Source: Acidobacteriota bacterium (GTDB lineage: Bacteria; Acidobacteriota; Terriglobia; UBA7540). From it: a DNA stretch of 21,438 nt. The translations under genes and the position numbers were made by a program. Where the stretch lies: contig QHZM01000028.1 of the NCBI GenBank assembly GCA_003224665.1, forward strand, positions 1-21,438, written 5' to 3'. This document shows positions 8,391-14,897 of this stretch, piece by piece; within the stretch, counting starts at the first letter, position 1, and the number at the start of each line of letters is the position of its first letter. Below the pieces are notes generated by a model. It was not told the origin of the DNA. It ran no database searches and was given only the letters and a program-made list of their open reading frames with translations.

Positions 8391-8925
8391 TTATTGGCCT
8401 GATCGGCGCAGGCGGCGGATGACCCCCGCCAAACTGAGCAACCCAGTGCCGTATAATGCGAGCGTCCCCGGTTCGGGAACTTGAGTTGTAACCAGGCCAC
8501 TTTGGGAGTACTGAAGGTCTCGCCCCCAGGGCAAGGCCCGATTGTGCCAAGAGGACCAGAACACCCGTAAGCCACCGCAAATGTCCCCTTTGGGAGCGGG
8601 GAACTGAAGGCGCCGGTAACGGAGTTATCGCCTGTTATTCCAGTGCCGCTGAGCTCATATATGATGATTCAAATGAGATGGCGGTAATGCCGTTAACTGC
8701 AAGGTCCGCTGCACTCCGGTTCGTGAAGCTCTCAGAGCCACCGTCCGAATCCACGAAGCCTATGAAACTGTAATTGCTGTAGGGGGCCTCATCAGCGGAG
8801 GCGCAAAAGCCGCGGTGTAGGCGCCTGCATACCCATTGGAGTCCCATTTTGTGGTTGACCGGTCCGGTCAGGTTTCTTGACCAAAGATTCGCCGTCCAGT
8901 CAACTCCGGTCTGGATGGTCGCAAC
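8391..8925 (-). pseudogene. Decayed PEP-CTERM gene
   Basis: Pieces of one secreted protein can be followed on the minus strand through several frames: IQTGVDWTANLWSRNLTGP, then TTKWDSNGYAGAYTAAFA, then DEAPYSNYSFIGFVDSDGG...ITAISFESSY, then ELSGTGITGDNSVTGAFSS...GETFSTPKVAW. It ends with the PEP-CTERM anchor VPEPGTLALYGTGLLSLAGV plus IRRLRRSGQ and TAA at 8391. Frame changes are needed near 8490-8525, at an ATATAT run near 8656-8662, near 8785-8805 and near 8850-8880. No start codon or signal peptide is left, because the upstream part runs into the terminator of the gene at 9038. Four shifts plus a missing 5' end argue for genuine decay. The anchor and the terminator behind it are still intact. 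Confidence 0.8.
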
Positions 8926-8970
8926 TGGATTGCGCCGAGCGGAGTGGATCGAGGCGGCCTTCGCGGGGCA

Positions 8971-9014
8971 CAAACAAATACGGGCCGCGATGCCGTTGGG
9001 TCATCGCGGCCCGT
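8971..9014 (-). terminator. Strong intrinsic terminator of the intact PEP-CTERM gene
   Basis: ACGGGCCGCGATG (8980-8992) and CATCGCGGCCCGT (9002-9014) form a perfect 13-bp stem with a nine-base loop. On the minus strand ATTTGTTTG follows. It lies 24 bases beyond the stop of the gene at 9038. Confidence 0.9.
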
Positions 9015-9037
9015 AGTGACCGAATGTTGCGAGAGCT

Positions 9038-9799
9038 TTATTTCTTGGCGCGGAGCTTACGACGAGCTACGCCAGCCAACCCTACCAAGCCCGTTCCAAA
9101 GAGCACGAGACTCGCGGGCTCCGGCACGTTAGGAGGGGGGCCTCCAACCAAGCCCGTTGTCGTAAAGGGCGTACTGAATTGGATATTGTCCCTTTTCCCG
9201 CCAACAGCAAGGGCTGCAAGATAAGTTCCGCCGACCATGCCGGGGCTGGCGGAAAACGCGTACGGCGTACTACCGTTGAACCCTGGGGTGAAGGTGTAGA
9301 CGAAGATCTCAAAGTCGTTAGGTAAGCTGCCAAACGCGCTTATCTCGTTGCTTGTCGAGCAGGGTATCGCAGCACCGTCACAAAACAAGTTGGGGGCATT
9401 CATCGAGTTGTTCCCGCTCAACCCGCCATCGAACGCGGAGGCAAACGCGTAGATGTCGCCGCTCGTAGTTTGTCCGAACGCACCCGCATCCGCCGTAGAC
9501 CCTACCTGGGTAAAACTGGCACTAGTTATCGTAGGCGCCGTGGCTGTGCCGGGCGAAAGCTCCGGTACGGATAAAAGCAGATACCAGGGCGTACTCGCGT
9601 CTGGCGCGCCAGCGCTCCACATCCCAAATGATGTTGTACCAACCTCGATTGTACTCCCTCCGAGGCCAGTGGCTGTAGTGCAGGCCGCAGCCGTAGCTGG
9701 CGGCGGGCAGAAGCCCACGTTCGGATCAATGGTCTCGCCGAAAGCGGAAACGGACAGAGCGAAAAGCAAAACGACAAGCAGAGTAGCGAATCGTGTCAT
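9038..9799 (-). CDS. PEP-CTERM exoprotein
   Basis: This 253-residue secreted protein has signal peptide MTRFATLLVVLLFALSVSAFG, a Ser/Thr/Gly/Ala-rich body with a few cysteines (FCPPPATAAACT; LFCDGAAIPCS), and a C-terminal PEP-CTERM anchor: VPEP, ASLVLFGTGLVGLAG, then the basic tail VARRKLRAKK. It would be exported by Sec and processed by the exosortase encoded upstream on the same strand. The body matches no domain I know. A sigma-54 promoter lies at 9843-9858 and a strong terminator at 8971-9014, so it is probably a single-gene unit. The ribosome-binding region is a run of eight G (9803-9810 on the minus strand), three bases from the ATG, an unusual and slippage-prone Shine-Dalgarno. Function beyond surface or matrix location is unknown. 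Confidence 0.88.
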   Translation of the reverse strand: MTRFATLLVVLLFALSVSAFGETIDPNVGFCPPPATAAACTTATGLGGSTIEVGTTSFGMWSAGAPDASTPWYLLLSVPELSPGTATAPTITSASFTQVGSTADAGAFGQTTSGDIYAFASAFDGGLSGNNSMNAPNLFCDGAAIPCSTSNEISAFGSLPNDFEIFVYTFTPGFNGSTPYAFSASPGMVGGTYLAALAVGGKRDNIQFSTPFTTTGLVGGPPPNVPEPASLVLFGTGLVGLAGVARRKLRAKK

Positions 9800-9842
9800 T
9801 GGCCCCCCCCTAGTTATTTTCCAGGATCAACACTACGACACG

Positions 9843-9858
9843 AGCATTTTAATAGCCA
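9843..9858 (-). promoter_or_regulatory. Sigma-54 (-24/-12) promoter of the PEP-CTERM gene at 9038-9799
   Basis: On the minus strand the sequence is TGGCTATTAAAATGCT, with correct GG-N10-GC spacing and ATGCT at -12, the same -12 half as the element at 3718. Predicted initiation is near 9832, about 33 bases before the ATG. Confidence 0.7.
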
Positions 9859-9873
9859 AAGATTACATGGTGT

Positions 9874-9891
9874 TAAAAATTGCGCGGCGCA
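9874..9891 (-). terminator. Weak hairpin plus T-run after the epsI gene
   Basis: On the minus strand TGCGCCGCGCA (a short TGCG/CGCA stem) is followed directly by ATTTTTAA. It lies between the epsI stop codon and the next promoter. The stem is short, so termination would be inefficient. Confidence 0.35.
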
Positions 9892-9938
9892 CTAACCCAG
9901 TGAATCTAAACGAGTTATTGGCGGCTGGATTTGTCAGT

Positions 9939-10562
9939 TTAAACGCCTCCTGCAGGCTGGAAGGAATATGGTGAAATGTCGGGCTCCTCCCCTTCGACGA
10001 GCGGTGTGATCACACGGACAAGCGCCCCGTCACTCCGATTCAAGCGGATAGAGTCAGCGACAAGGTAGAACTTTGCCCAATACTCGCTGGCTGTAATTCG
10101 CGCGTGCGCCTGATACCAATACACAACAAGCTGTCGTTCCGAGCCTTTGGCGATTACATACCGGTTGACTGTGGCGATTCTTCCATCGGGCTGGGGCAAG
10201 TGAATTCGACCGGACTCTACGGGCACCCACCCCGCGCCCGGGAGGCAATTCTGTGGGGAGTGGACCGTTGCACCCGTGCGTTGGGTGGGGAAATAGGCCA
10301 GGAAGAGGTCAACATAAGGCTCCTCGGAGGCACGGCGATAAACGCGCTGAACGAAGTTCCCGGGACCCAAGATTTCTCGGACATCGTCCGAGATCGGGAC
10401 GTCTGTCCCTGACCAATTTCCCAACATCAAGGGCAATTCGGTCAATTGCATCCGCGGTGGCAAATTCTCTGCCTGGCTATGCGAATGGATGAATAGGGCC
10501 GTGCCCGCCAGCAGAGCCAGGACGACGAGAAAGCGAAGTAAGGCGTTAGTGCGATCCGTCAA
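9939..10562 (-). CDS. epsI: EpsI-family exosortase-associated protein
   Basis: This 207-residue protein has one N-terminal membrane segment (about residues 8-26, LLRFLVVLALLAGTALFI) and an extracytoplasmic domain of the EpsI family. Family signatures visible are LGNWSGTD, the VYRR...VDLFLAYFPTQRTG run, VHSPQNCLPGAGW with the conserved Cys, and the YWYQ strand. EpsI proteins are encoded beside, or fused to, exosortases and are linked to EPS production and PEP-CTERM handling; their chemistry is not settled. The start is a TTG at 10562, preceded by AGGGAGGG and 17 bases inside the end of the exosortase gene, so the two are translationally linked. A later ATG would remove the membrane segment. 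Confidence 0.88.
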   Translation of the reverse strand: MTDRTNALLRFLVVLALLAGTALFIHSHSQAENLPPRMQLTELPLMLGNWSGTDVPISDDVREILGPGNFVQRVYRRASEEPYVDLFLAYFPTQRTGATVHSPQNCLPGAGWVPVESGRIHLPQPDGRIATVNRYVIAKGSERQLVVYWYQAHARITASEYWAKFYLVADSIRLNRSDGALVRVITPLVEGEEPDISPYSFQPAGGV

Positions 10563-11469
10563 GCTCCCTCCCTGATCGCCGGCGCTCGACGAAAAGTATC
10601 AGGCCATGAAGCGAAAACAGCATTCCCAACGAAAGGACAAAGATAACCCAGCCCTCAAACGTGTGGAAGAAACCTTCGCCCTTTGCCGGGTCCCAATAGT
10701 GGACCAGAAGTCCAGTGCCAACCACACGCAGGCTGTTGGCGACGATTGCGATAGGGACCGAGGCGATCAACAAAATCATTCGAGGAAGGGTTCTCGATTC
10801 GAGGAGATAACCGTAGATGATCGAAAGCGTCGCCAGCGACAGAAGCGAGCGGATCCCGCTGCAAGCCTGAGCCACCTCAAGCGACATCGCCGGAAGCTGA
10901 ATGACGTTGCCTTCCCGAAGGACGGGAACGCCAAAAAGGCTAAGCAGTGAGCCGGCAACTTGCGAGGCCACCAGCTGCAGAGGAAACGCTATCTGATTGA
11001 AGATGATTGCGGGGAGAGGGATCATAAGGAAAAGAAATCCCCATGGGAACGCCAAGCGTTTGAAATATGAATAACCCAGGAAGTAGATGATCAAGCCCGC
11101 CAGCAAGAGGATGAATGAAGAGCGGGAGAGGAAGAGTTCAGCTCCGAGCACGCCAAGGATGAGGACCCCCAGGGCGCCGGCCATAATGGGCAGCCCGATC
11201 CAGGAAGGGCAAGGCGGTAGCGACCCTATTTGTTTCCGTTCCCTCCAGACCACGAATATCGAAAAGAGCGGAACAAAAAATCCGTGAGAGAAGTTGGGGT
11301 CATTCCGCCAATTCAGAATTAATTGCCACAATATCGTGTGGTAAAGATACCCAACCAAAATGCCCAGAACCGCTGCCTGCCACACTGGGGGCAGATTGCG
11401 CCATACCGCAGTTGTCGCCGCCGGCTCCCTTAACTTGAAGCCGACAATATCCTCAAGTTCCTTGGGCAT
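10546..11469 (-). CDS. Exosortase (XrtA-like integral membrane transpeptidase/protease)
   Basis: This 307-residue multi-pass membrane protein carries the exosortase catalytic set: C203 in EVAQACSGIRSLLS, R248 in ANSLRVVG and H269 in FFHTFEGW. It also has the early SHGFFVPL motif (61-68) and about eight hydrophobic segments. Exosortases recognise the C-terminal PEP-CTERM signal of secreted proteins at the inner membrane and are thought to cleave and transfer them. Targets in this window are the proteins at 3786, 4480 and 9038. EpsI overlaps its 3' end. It is transcribed from a divergent sigma-54 promoter at 11566, opposite the EPS operon. The ATG at 11469 has no strong Shine-Dalgarno. The XrtA subtype is suggested by the EPS neighbours but not proven. 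Confidence 0.93.
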   Translation of the reverse strand: MPKELEDIVGFKLREPAATTAVWRNLPPVWQAAVLGILVGYLYHTILWQLILNWRNDPNFSHGFFVPLFSIFVVWRERKQIGSLPPCPSWIGLPIMAGALGVLILGVLGAELFLSRSSFILLLAGLIIYFLGYSYFKRLAFPWGFLFLMIPLPAIIFNQIAFPLQLVASQVAGSLLSLFGVPVLREGNVIQLPAMSLEVAQACSGIRSLLSLATLSIIYGYLLESRTLPRMILLIASVPIAIVANSLRVVGTGLLVHYWDPAKGEGFFHTFEGWVIFVLSLGMLFSLHGLILFVERRRSGRELDGSH

Positions 11470-11565
11470 AGACGAGGTGAAAACCTTTCGCCGTCCTCAA
11501 CCCGACTACCGTCCGTCTTGAAACATCGATTTTGCAGTCGCCTTTGGGTTACCATTGAAGGCTGC

Positions 11566-11581
11566 TGCAACCCACTTACCA
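11566..11581 (-). promoter_or_regulatory. Sigma-54 (-24/-12) promoter of the exosortase-epsI unit
   Basis: On the minus strand the sequence is TGGTAAGTGGGTTGCA, with correct spacing and a consensus TTGCA at -12. Predicted initiation is near 11555, about 86 bases before the ATG at 11469. Confidence 0.65.
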
Positions 11582-11757
11582 ACGCCAACACAATTACAAA
11601 ATGGCATGATAGAGGAAAATCGCTTCCATTAAGTGGAACTTCCATGGCATGTCTATGAACCTCGGCAGGTACAGATGCCCGGTCTTCTGCGGTAGCTTAT
11701 TGTCAGCTAAAGCTTTGACGGCAACACGGCTGACGCCTCCCTAGAGTGCGGCTCGGT

Positions 11758-11773
11758 TGGCCCAAGGCGTGCA
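11758..11773 (+). promoter_or_regulatory. Candidate sigma-54 (-24/-12) promoter of the EPS operon
   Basis: TGGCCCAAGGCGTGCA has the right GG-N10-GC spacing. Predicted initiation near 11784 leaves a 50-base leader before the ATG at 11834. The -12 half (GTGCA) differs from consensus by one base. Confidence 0.55.
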
Positions 11774-11833
11774 GTCTTGAGTTGACCCGCTGAATTCTGA
11801 AAGGGGCCGGAAGCAGACTCCAAGAGGAAACCG

Positions 11834-12841
11834 ATGGATGTAAACCGTCTGAAGCCAGTCACGGAAACCGCATCTCCAGTGTGCGCTCCAGAGAAACCTT
11901 TCCATCGGGAGTCACAAAGCCCAGAAGTTCGGGACATCGAGCGCATCATAACCGAAATCGGTCCGACCGAAATCCCGGTGTTGTTGTTGGGCGACAGCGG
12001 AACCGGCAAGGAGGTCTTGGCCCAGCGAATTCATCGGCTGTCTGAGCGCCGCGATCAAGCATTCGTCAAAGTCGTGTGCACGATGCTCTCGGATAATTTG
12101 CTTGAAGAGCCGTTTGCAGGGAAGGAACTGCGGGGCAGTGGGCGAATGTTGTCAGGCGTGGGGACTCTGTTTTTGGACGAAATCAGCGACCTCAGTGCCT
12201 TTTGCCAACCCAAGTTGCTGCACATCCTGCCCGACGGCGACACCTTGCCGCACGAGCGCGTCCTGCGTGCACGCGTGATTTCGGCCTCCAGCCGGGATCT
12301 TGAGGAACATATTCGTTCCGGGCGGTTGCGGAAAGAACTTTATTATCGGCTGAACGGGGTTTGCCTCCGTCTGCCGCCTCTGCGTCGCCGCAAGGAAGAT
12401 ATTCCGGGGCTGGTGGATTTCTTTCTGACCAAGTACTCGGCTCAGTTCGCTCACCCCAAGCCGTCCCTAAGTCCTTCGACGATGCGCGCTCTTTTGGAGT
12501 ATTCGTGGCCCGGAAATATCCGCCAACTTGAGAATACGGTCAAGAAAATTATTGCCTTGGGGGACGAACAGTTGGCCCTCGCCGATTTAGAGCAGACACC
12601 CTTGGAGCCCCATCCGTATCAACCGGGGGGAGAGAAGCTTTCGCTGAAAGAGGTGGCTCGAGCTGCATCCCGGCAAGCCGAGCGGGAGATGATCTTGAAG
12701 TCTCTCGAGCGAACCCACTGGAACCGCAAACGGGCAGCCAGGGAGCTTCAAATCAGCTACAAGGCGTTACTTTACAAATTAAAGCAAATTGGCTTGGAAA
12801 GTCGCGCGGAACCTTCGACCTCGGAGATAGGAAGCGAATGA
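11834..12841 (+). CDS. Sigma-54-activator-like AAA+ regulator lacking the GAFTGA loop
   Basis: This 335-residue protein has no receiver and a short N-terminus. An AAA+ domain follows with Walker A GDSGTGKE (53-60) and Walker B TLFLDE (111-116), then a Fis-type HTH at about 293-321 (HWNRKRAARELQISYKALLYK). The segment from LLE to the Walker B DE has 28 residues here, against 37 in the paralogue at 2490. The missing nine cover GAFTGA, the loop that engages sigma-54. No remnant of the motif appears in the other frames of this stretch, so a simple frameshift does not explain it. It may be a sigma-70-type activator, as VpsR-like proteins are, or a competitor or partner of the two complete activators. 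As first gene of the EPS operon, overlapping the next by ATGA, it probably controls EPS synthesis. The start has AGAGGA upstream. Confidence 0.88.
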   Translation: MDVNRLKPVTETASPVCAPEKPFHRESQSPEVRDIERIITEIGPTEIPVLLLGDSGTGKEVLAQRIHRLSERRDQAFVKVVCTMLSDNLLEEPFAGKELRGSGRMLSGVGTLFLDEISDLSAFCQPKLLHILPDGDTLPHERVLRARVISASSRDLEEHIRSGRLRKELYYRLNGVCLRLPPLRRRKEDIPGLVDFFLTKYSAQFAHPKPSLSPSTMRALLEYSWPGNIRQLENTVKKIIALGDEQLALADLEQTPLEPHPYQPGGEKLSLKEVARAASRQAEREMILKSLERTHWNRKRAARELQISYKALLYKLKQIGLESRAEPSTSEIGSE

Positions 12842-13485
12842 GACAATCCAGCGTCGCAGGGGCGCTTGTGTTTATTCTTGCCCTCGGGGTCGCAGCCCCT
12901 GCGCAGCAGACCGGGAAGGCGGTCAATATTCCAAAACAAACCGCCGTGTCACACGGTCGTGAGGCGACTCCCGAGACGCCGCCTCAGCCGGGATTCGATC
13001 CGGCGGGTTACGTAATCGGTCCGGACGACCTTCTGGAAGTGAGCGTCTGGAAGGAGCCGGATTTTTCCGTCAAACTGCCCGTCAGGGCGGACGGAAAAAT
13101 CTCGTTGCCGCTCATCCACGATGTCCAGGCCGCCGGTCTTACGCCGGTCCAGCTCGCGTTGCTGATCGCCGAGCTGCTGAAGAAGTACGTGAACCAACCT
13201 CAAGTCACGGTAATTCCGGTCCAAATCAACAGCCGGCGTGTTTATGTATTGGGCGAAGTGACTCGGCCTGGTGCGATTCCTTTGCTGGCCAACATGACGA
13301 TTCTCCAGGCGCTTGGGAGTGCAGGAAGTTTCACACTATTCGCCGACCGCAAGAAAGTATACGTGCTGCGGATCGAGAACGGCAAACACCTCCGCTATCC
13401 CTTTAACTATAAAAAGGTGATACGGGGGGATATGCCTGAACAAAACATCGTATTGAAACCTGGCGATACCATCATCGTTCCATAG
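12838..13485 (+). CDS. Short Wza-like polysaccharide export protein (OPX family)
   Basis: This 215-residue exported protein has a type I-like signal (GALVFILALGVAAPAQQ) and no lipobox cysteine. The Poly_export domain covers about 57-130 (GYVIGPDDLLEVSVW, RADGKISLPLI, NQPQVTVIPVQ), followed by one SLBB domain at about 133-180 (RRVYVLGEVTRPGAIPL) and a closing strand ending KPGDTIIVP. It should form the periplasmic part of the EPS export channel. It is much shorter than Wza of E. coli and lacks the C-terminal amphipathic helix that crosses the outer membrane, so it needs an outer-membrane partner, probably the beta-barrel encoded next. Its ATG overlaps the previous stop as ATGA, and AGGA lies just upstream. 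Confidence 0.9.
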   Translation: MRQSSVAGALVFILALGVAAPAQQTGKAVNIPKQTAVSHGREATPETPPQPGFDPAGYVIGPDDLLEVSVWKEPDFSVKLPVRADGKISLPLIHDVQAAGLTPVQLALLIAELLKKYVNQPQVTVIPVQINSRRVYVLGEVTRPGAIPLLANMTILQALGSAGSFTLFADRKKVYVLRIENGKHLRYPFNYKKVIRGDMPEQNIVLKPGDTIIVP

Positions 13486-13497
13486 GGACACGACTCG

Positions 13498-14855
13498 ATG
13501 ACGGGGCAGGGGAGGTTGCTGACGACGGTGTTGCTTCTGTTAATTTGCAGTATTGGATTGCGGACACGGCAGGCGGAGGCGCAGTCCAGTCAGCCGGGTC
13601 AGGCTCCCTCATCGGCCTCTGGCGAGGAGAGCAGCCAATCCGCCGAGAGCGGCTCTTCGGCAGAGACAGAAGAAACTAATCCGGGGGTGCTGGAAATGCC
13701 GGCGGTCGCCGGACCGGAAGAACTCGCCCCGGGACCTTCACGGGCCACCGCCAGTTATATCATTCCCTCTTTTCAGTGGACCGGATATGCCGACACAAAT
13801 GGTCAGGGCGGGGGGCGTGGCTCGGAGCTCGAAACGTTCAGCAGGTTTATGGGGAGGGTCTCCCTGCGACGCGTGCGAAGACGGTCGGCAATGGATTTCG
13901 ACTACGCGGGTGGCGCAAGCGTTTACAACCGCCGCTACAAAGCCAACCCCACGACCCTTTCGGCTCCGGTTCTAATGATTCACAGGTTGGGCGTGATGCA
14001 GAGTCTCCAACGAGGTCGCTGGGCTCTGGAGATGGGTGACAATCTGACTTTCCTACCGGAATCGCCGTTTGGATTCGCCGGCTTCAGCGGCTTCGAGAGC
14101 GTTGGGGCGCGGGTGGGTGGCGCCGGTTTCATCAACACGAATCCGCTGCTCGAGCCAAACCAGACGATTTCGACTGGCTCATCCCGGCGCATCAGCAACG
14201 TGGCTATGACGCAGGTGACCTATCAGGCAGGACGGCGGTCGTCCATCAGCGCAACGGCCGCCTATGGCACACTTAATTTTCTTGGTTCAGGGTTTATCAA
14301 CAGCAATAACTGGCTTTTCTTGGGCGGTTATCACTTCTATCTGAGTCGCATCGATACGCTCTCCATTGCCTACGTACACAGTTTCACCCGGTTCGATATT
14401 CGCAATCGCGCCTTACCCTCGGCGAGTGGCGAGTCCCTTGGACGTGGCGTCCTCCTGTCTTACGGACGCAGCTTGACAGGGAGGCTTTCACTTCAACTCT
14501 CCGGGGGGCCTACCTTTACTGAGTTTGCTCAGCCGCAGGGGAGGATCGCGAAGAGTACGCGTTTGAGCACTTACGACTCGCTGGTGTATGAATTCCGGAC
14601 CAGCGGCGTAAATCTTTCTTTCATACGCAACTCAACGGGCGGCTCCGGCGTGCTCTTTGGAGCGGAATCTAATGGGCAGGAGTGAGCTTGAGCCGCCGGC
14701 TCATGGAAAATACAAGTCTTTTTGTGAATTATCACCTGGAGATTCAATCTGCCATCATCCCCACCTGTTTTGTGTCGAATTGCGGCGAGACCTTGTTGCG
14801 ACACGTGGGAGGCATCGGCATCAACTGGAGCGCGAGGCCGATCAAATTGGATTAG
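13498..14855 (+). CDS. Outer-membrane beta-barrel protein of the EPS operon, frameshifted near the end
   Basis: A signal peptide (LLTTVLLLLICSIGL, cleavage near AEA-QS) is followed by a Ser/Glu-rich linker (about residues 27-62) and a long series of alternating aromatic or hydrophobic strands ended by short turns, typical of an outer-membrane barrel. The first frame stops at 14683-14685 (SNGQE). The adjacent frame then gives VSLSRRLMENTSLFVNY, continues to HVGGIGINWSARPIKLD and stops at 14855. This reads as the missing last barrel strands, so the intact product would have about 451 residues. The frames join around 14676-14690. The barrel family is not recognised by name. Next to a short Wza-like protein it is a good candidate for the outer-membrane EPS pore, like the Wzp-type barrels of Myxococcus; that role is inference. 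Confidence 0.75.
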
Positions 14856-14897
14856 CTGTGTCCGAGCCCTTGGGGGCTGCCGGCAGCGGGAGATTTC

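Larger units (their letters stand above)
11470..11833. other. Divergent control region between exosortase and EPS operon
   Basis: It contains no gene. It holds a minus-strand sigma-54 element (11566-11581) for the exosortase and a plus-strand one (11758-11773) for the EPS operon, 176 bases apart. A less well-placed plus-strand match, TGGAACTTCCATGGCA, is at 11634-11649. Between them lie candidate activator sites, including TTGTCAG (11700-11706) next to AGCTAAAGCT. TTGTCAG also occurs at 9931-9937, about 75 bases upstream of the promoter at 9843. Confidence 0.6.

Noticed and set aside
11634..11649. A further sigma-54-like match, TGGAACTTCCATGGCA
   Set aside because: The spacing is right, but it would give a leader of about 175 bases and the -12 half is poor. 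The element at 11758 is better placed.
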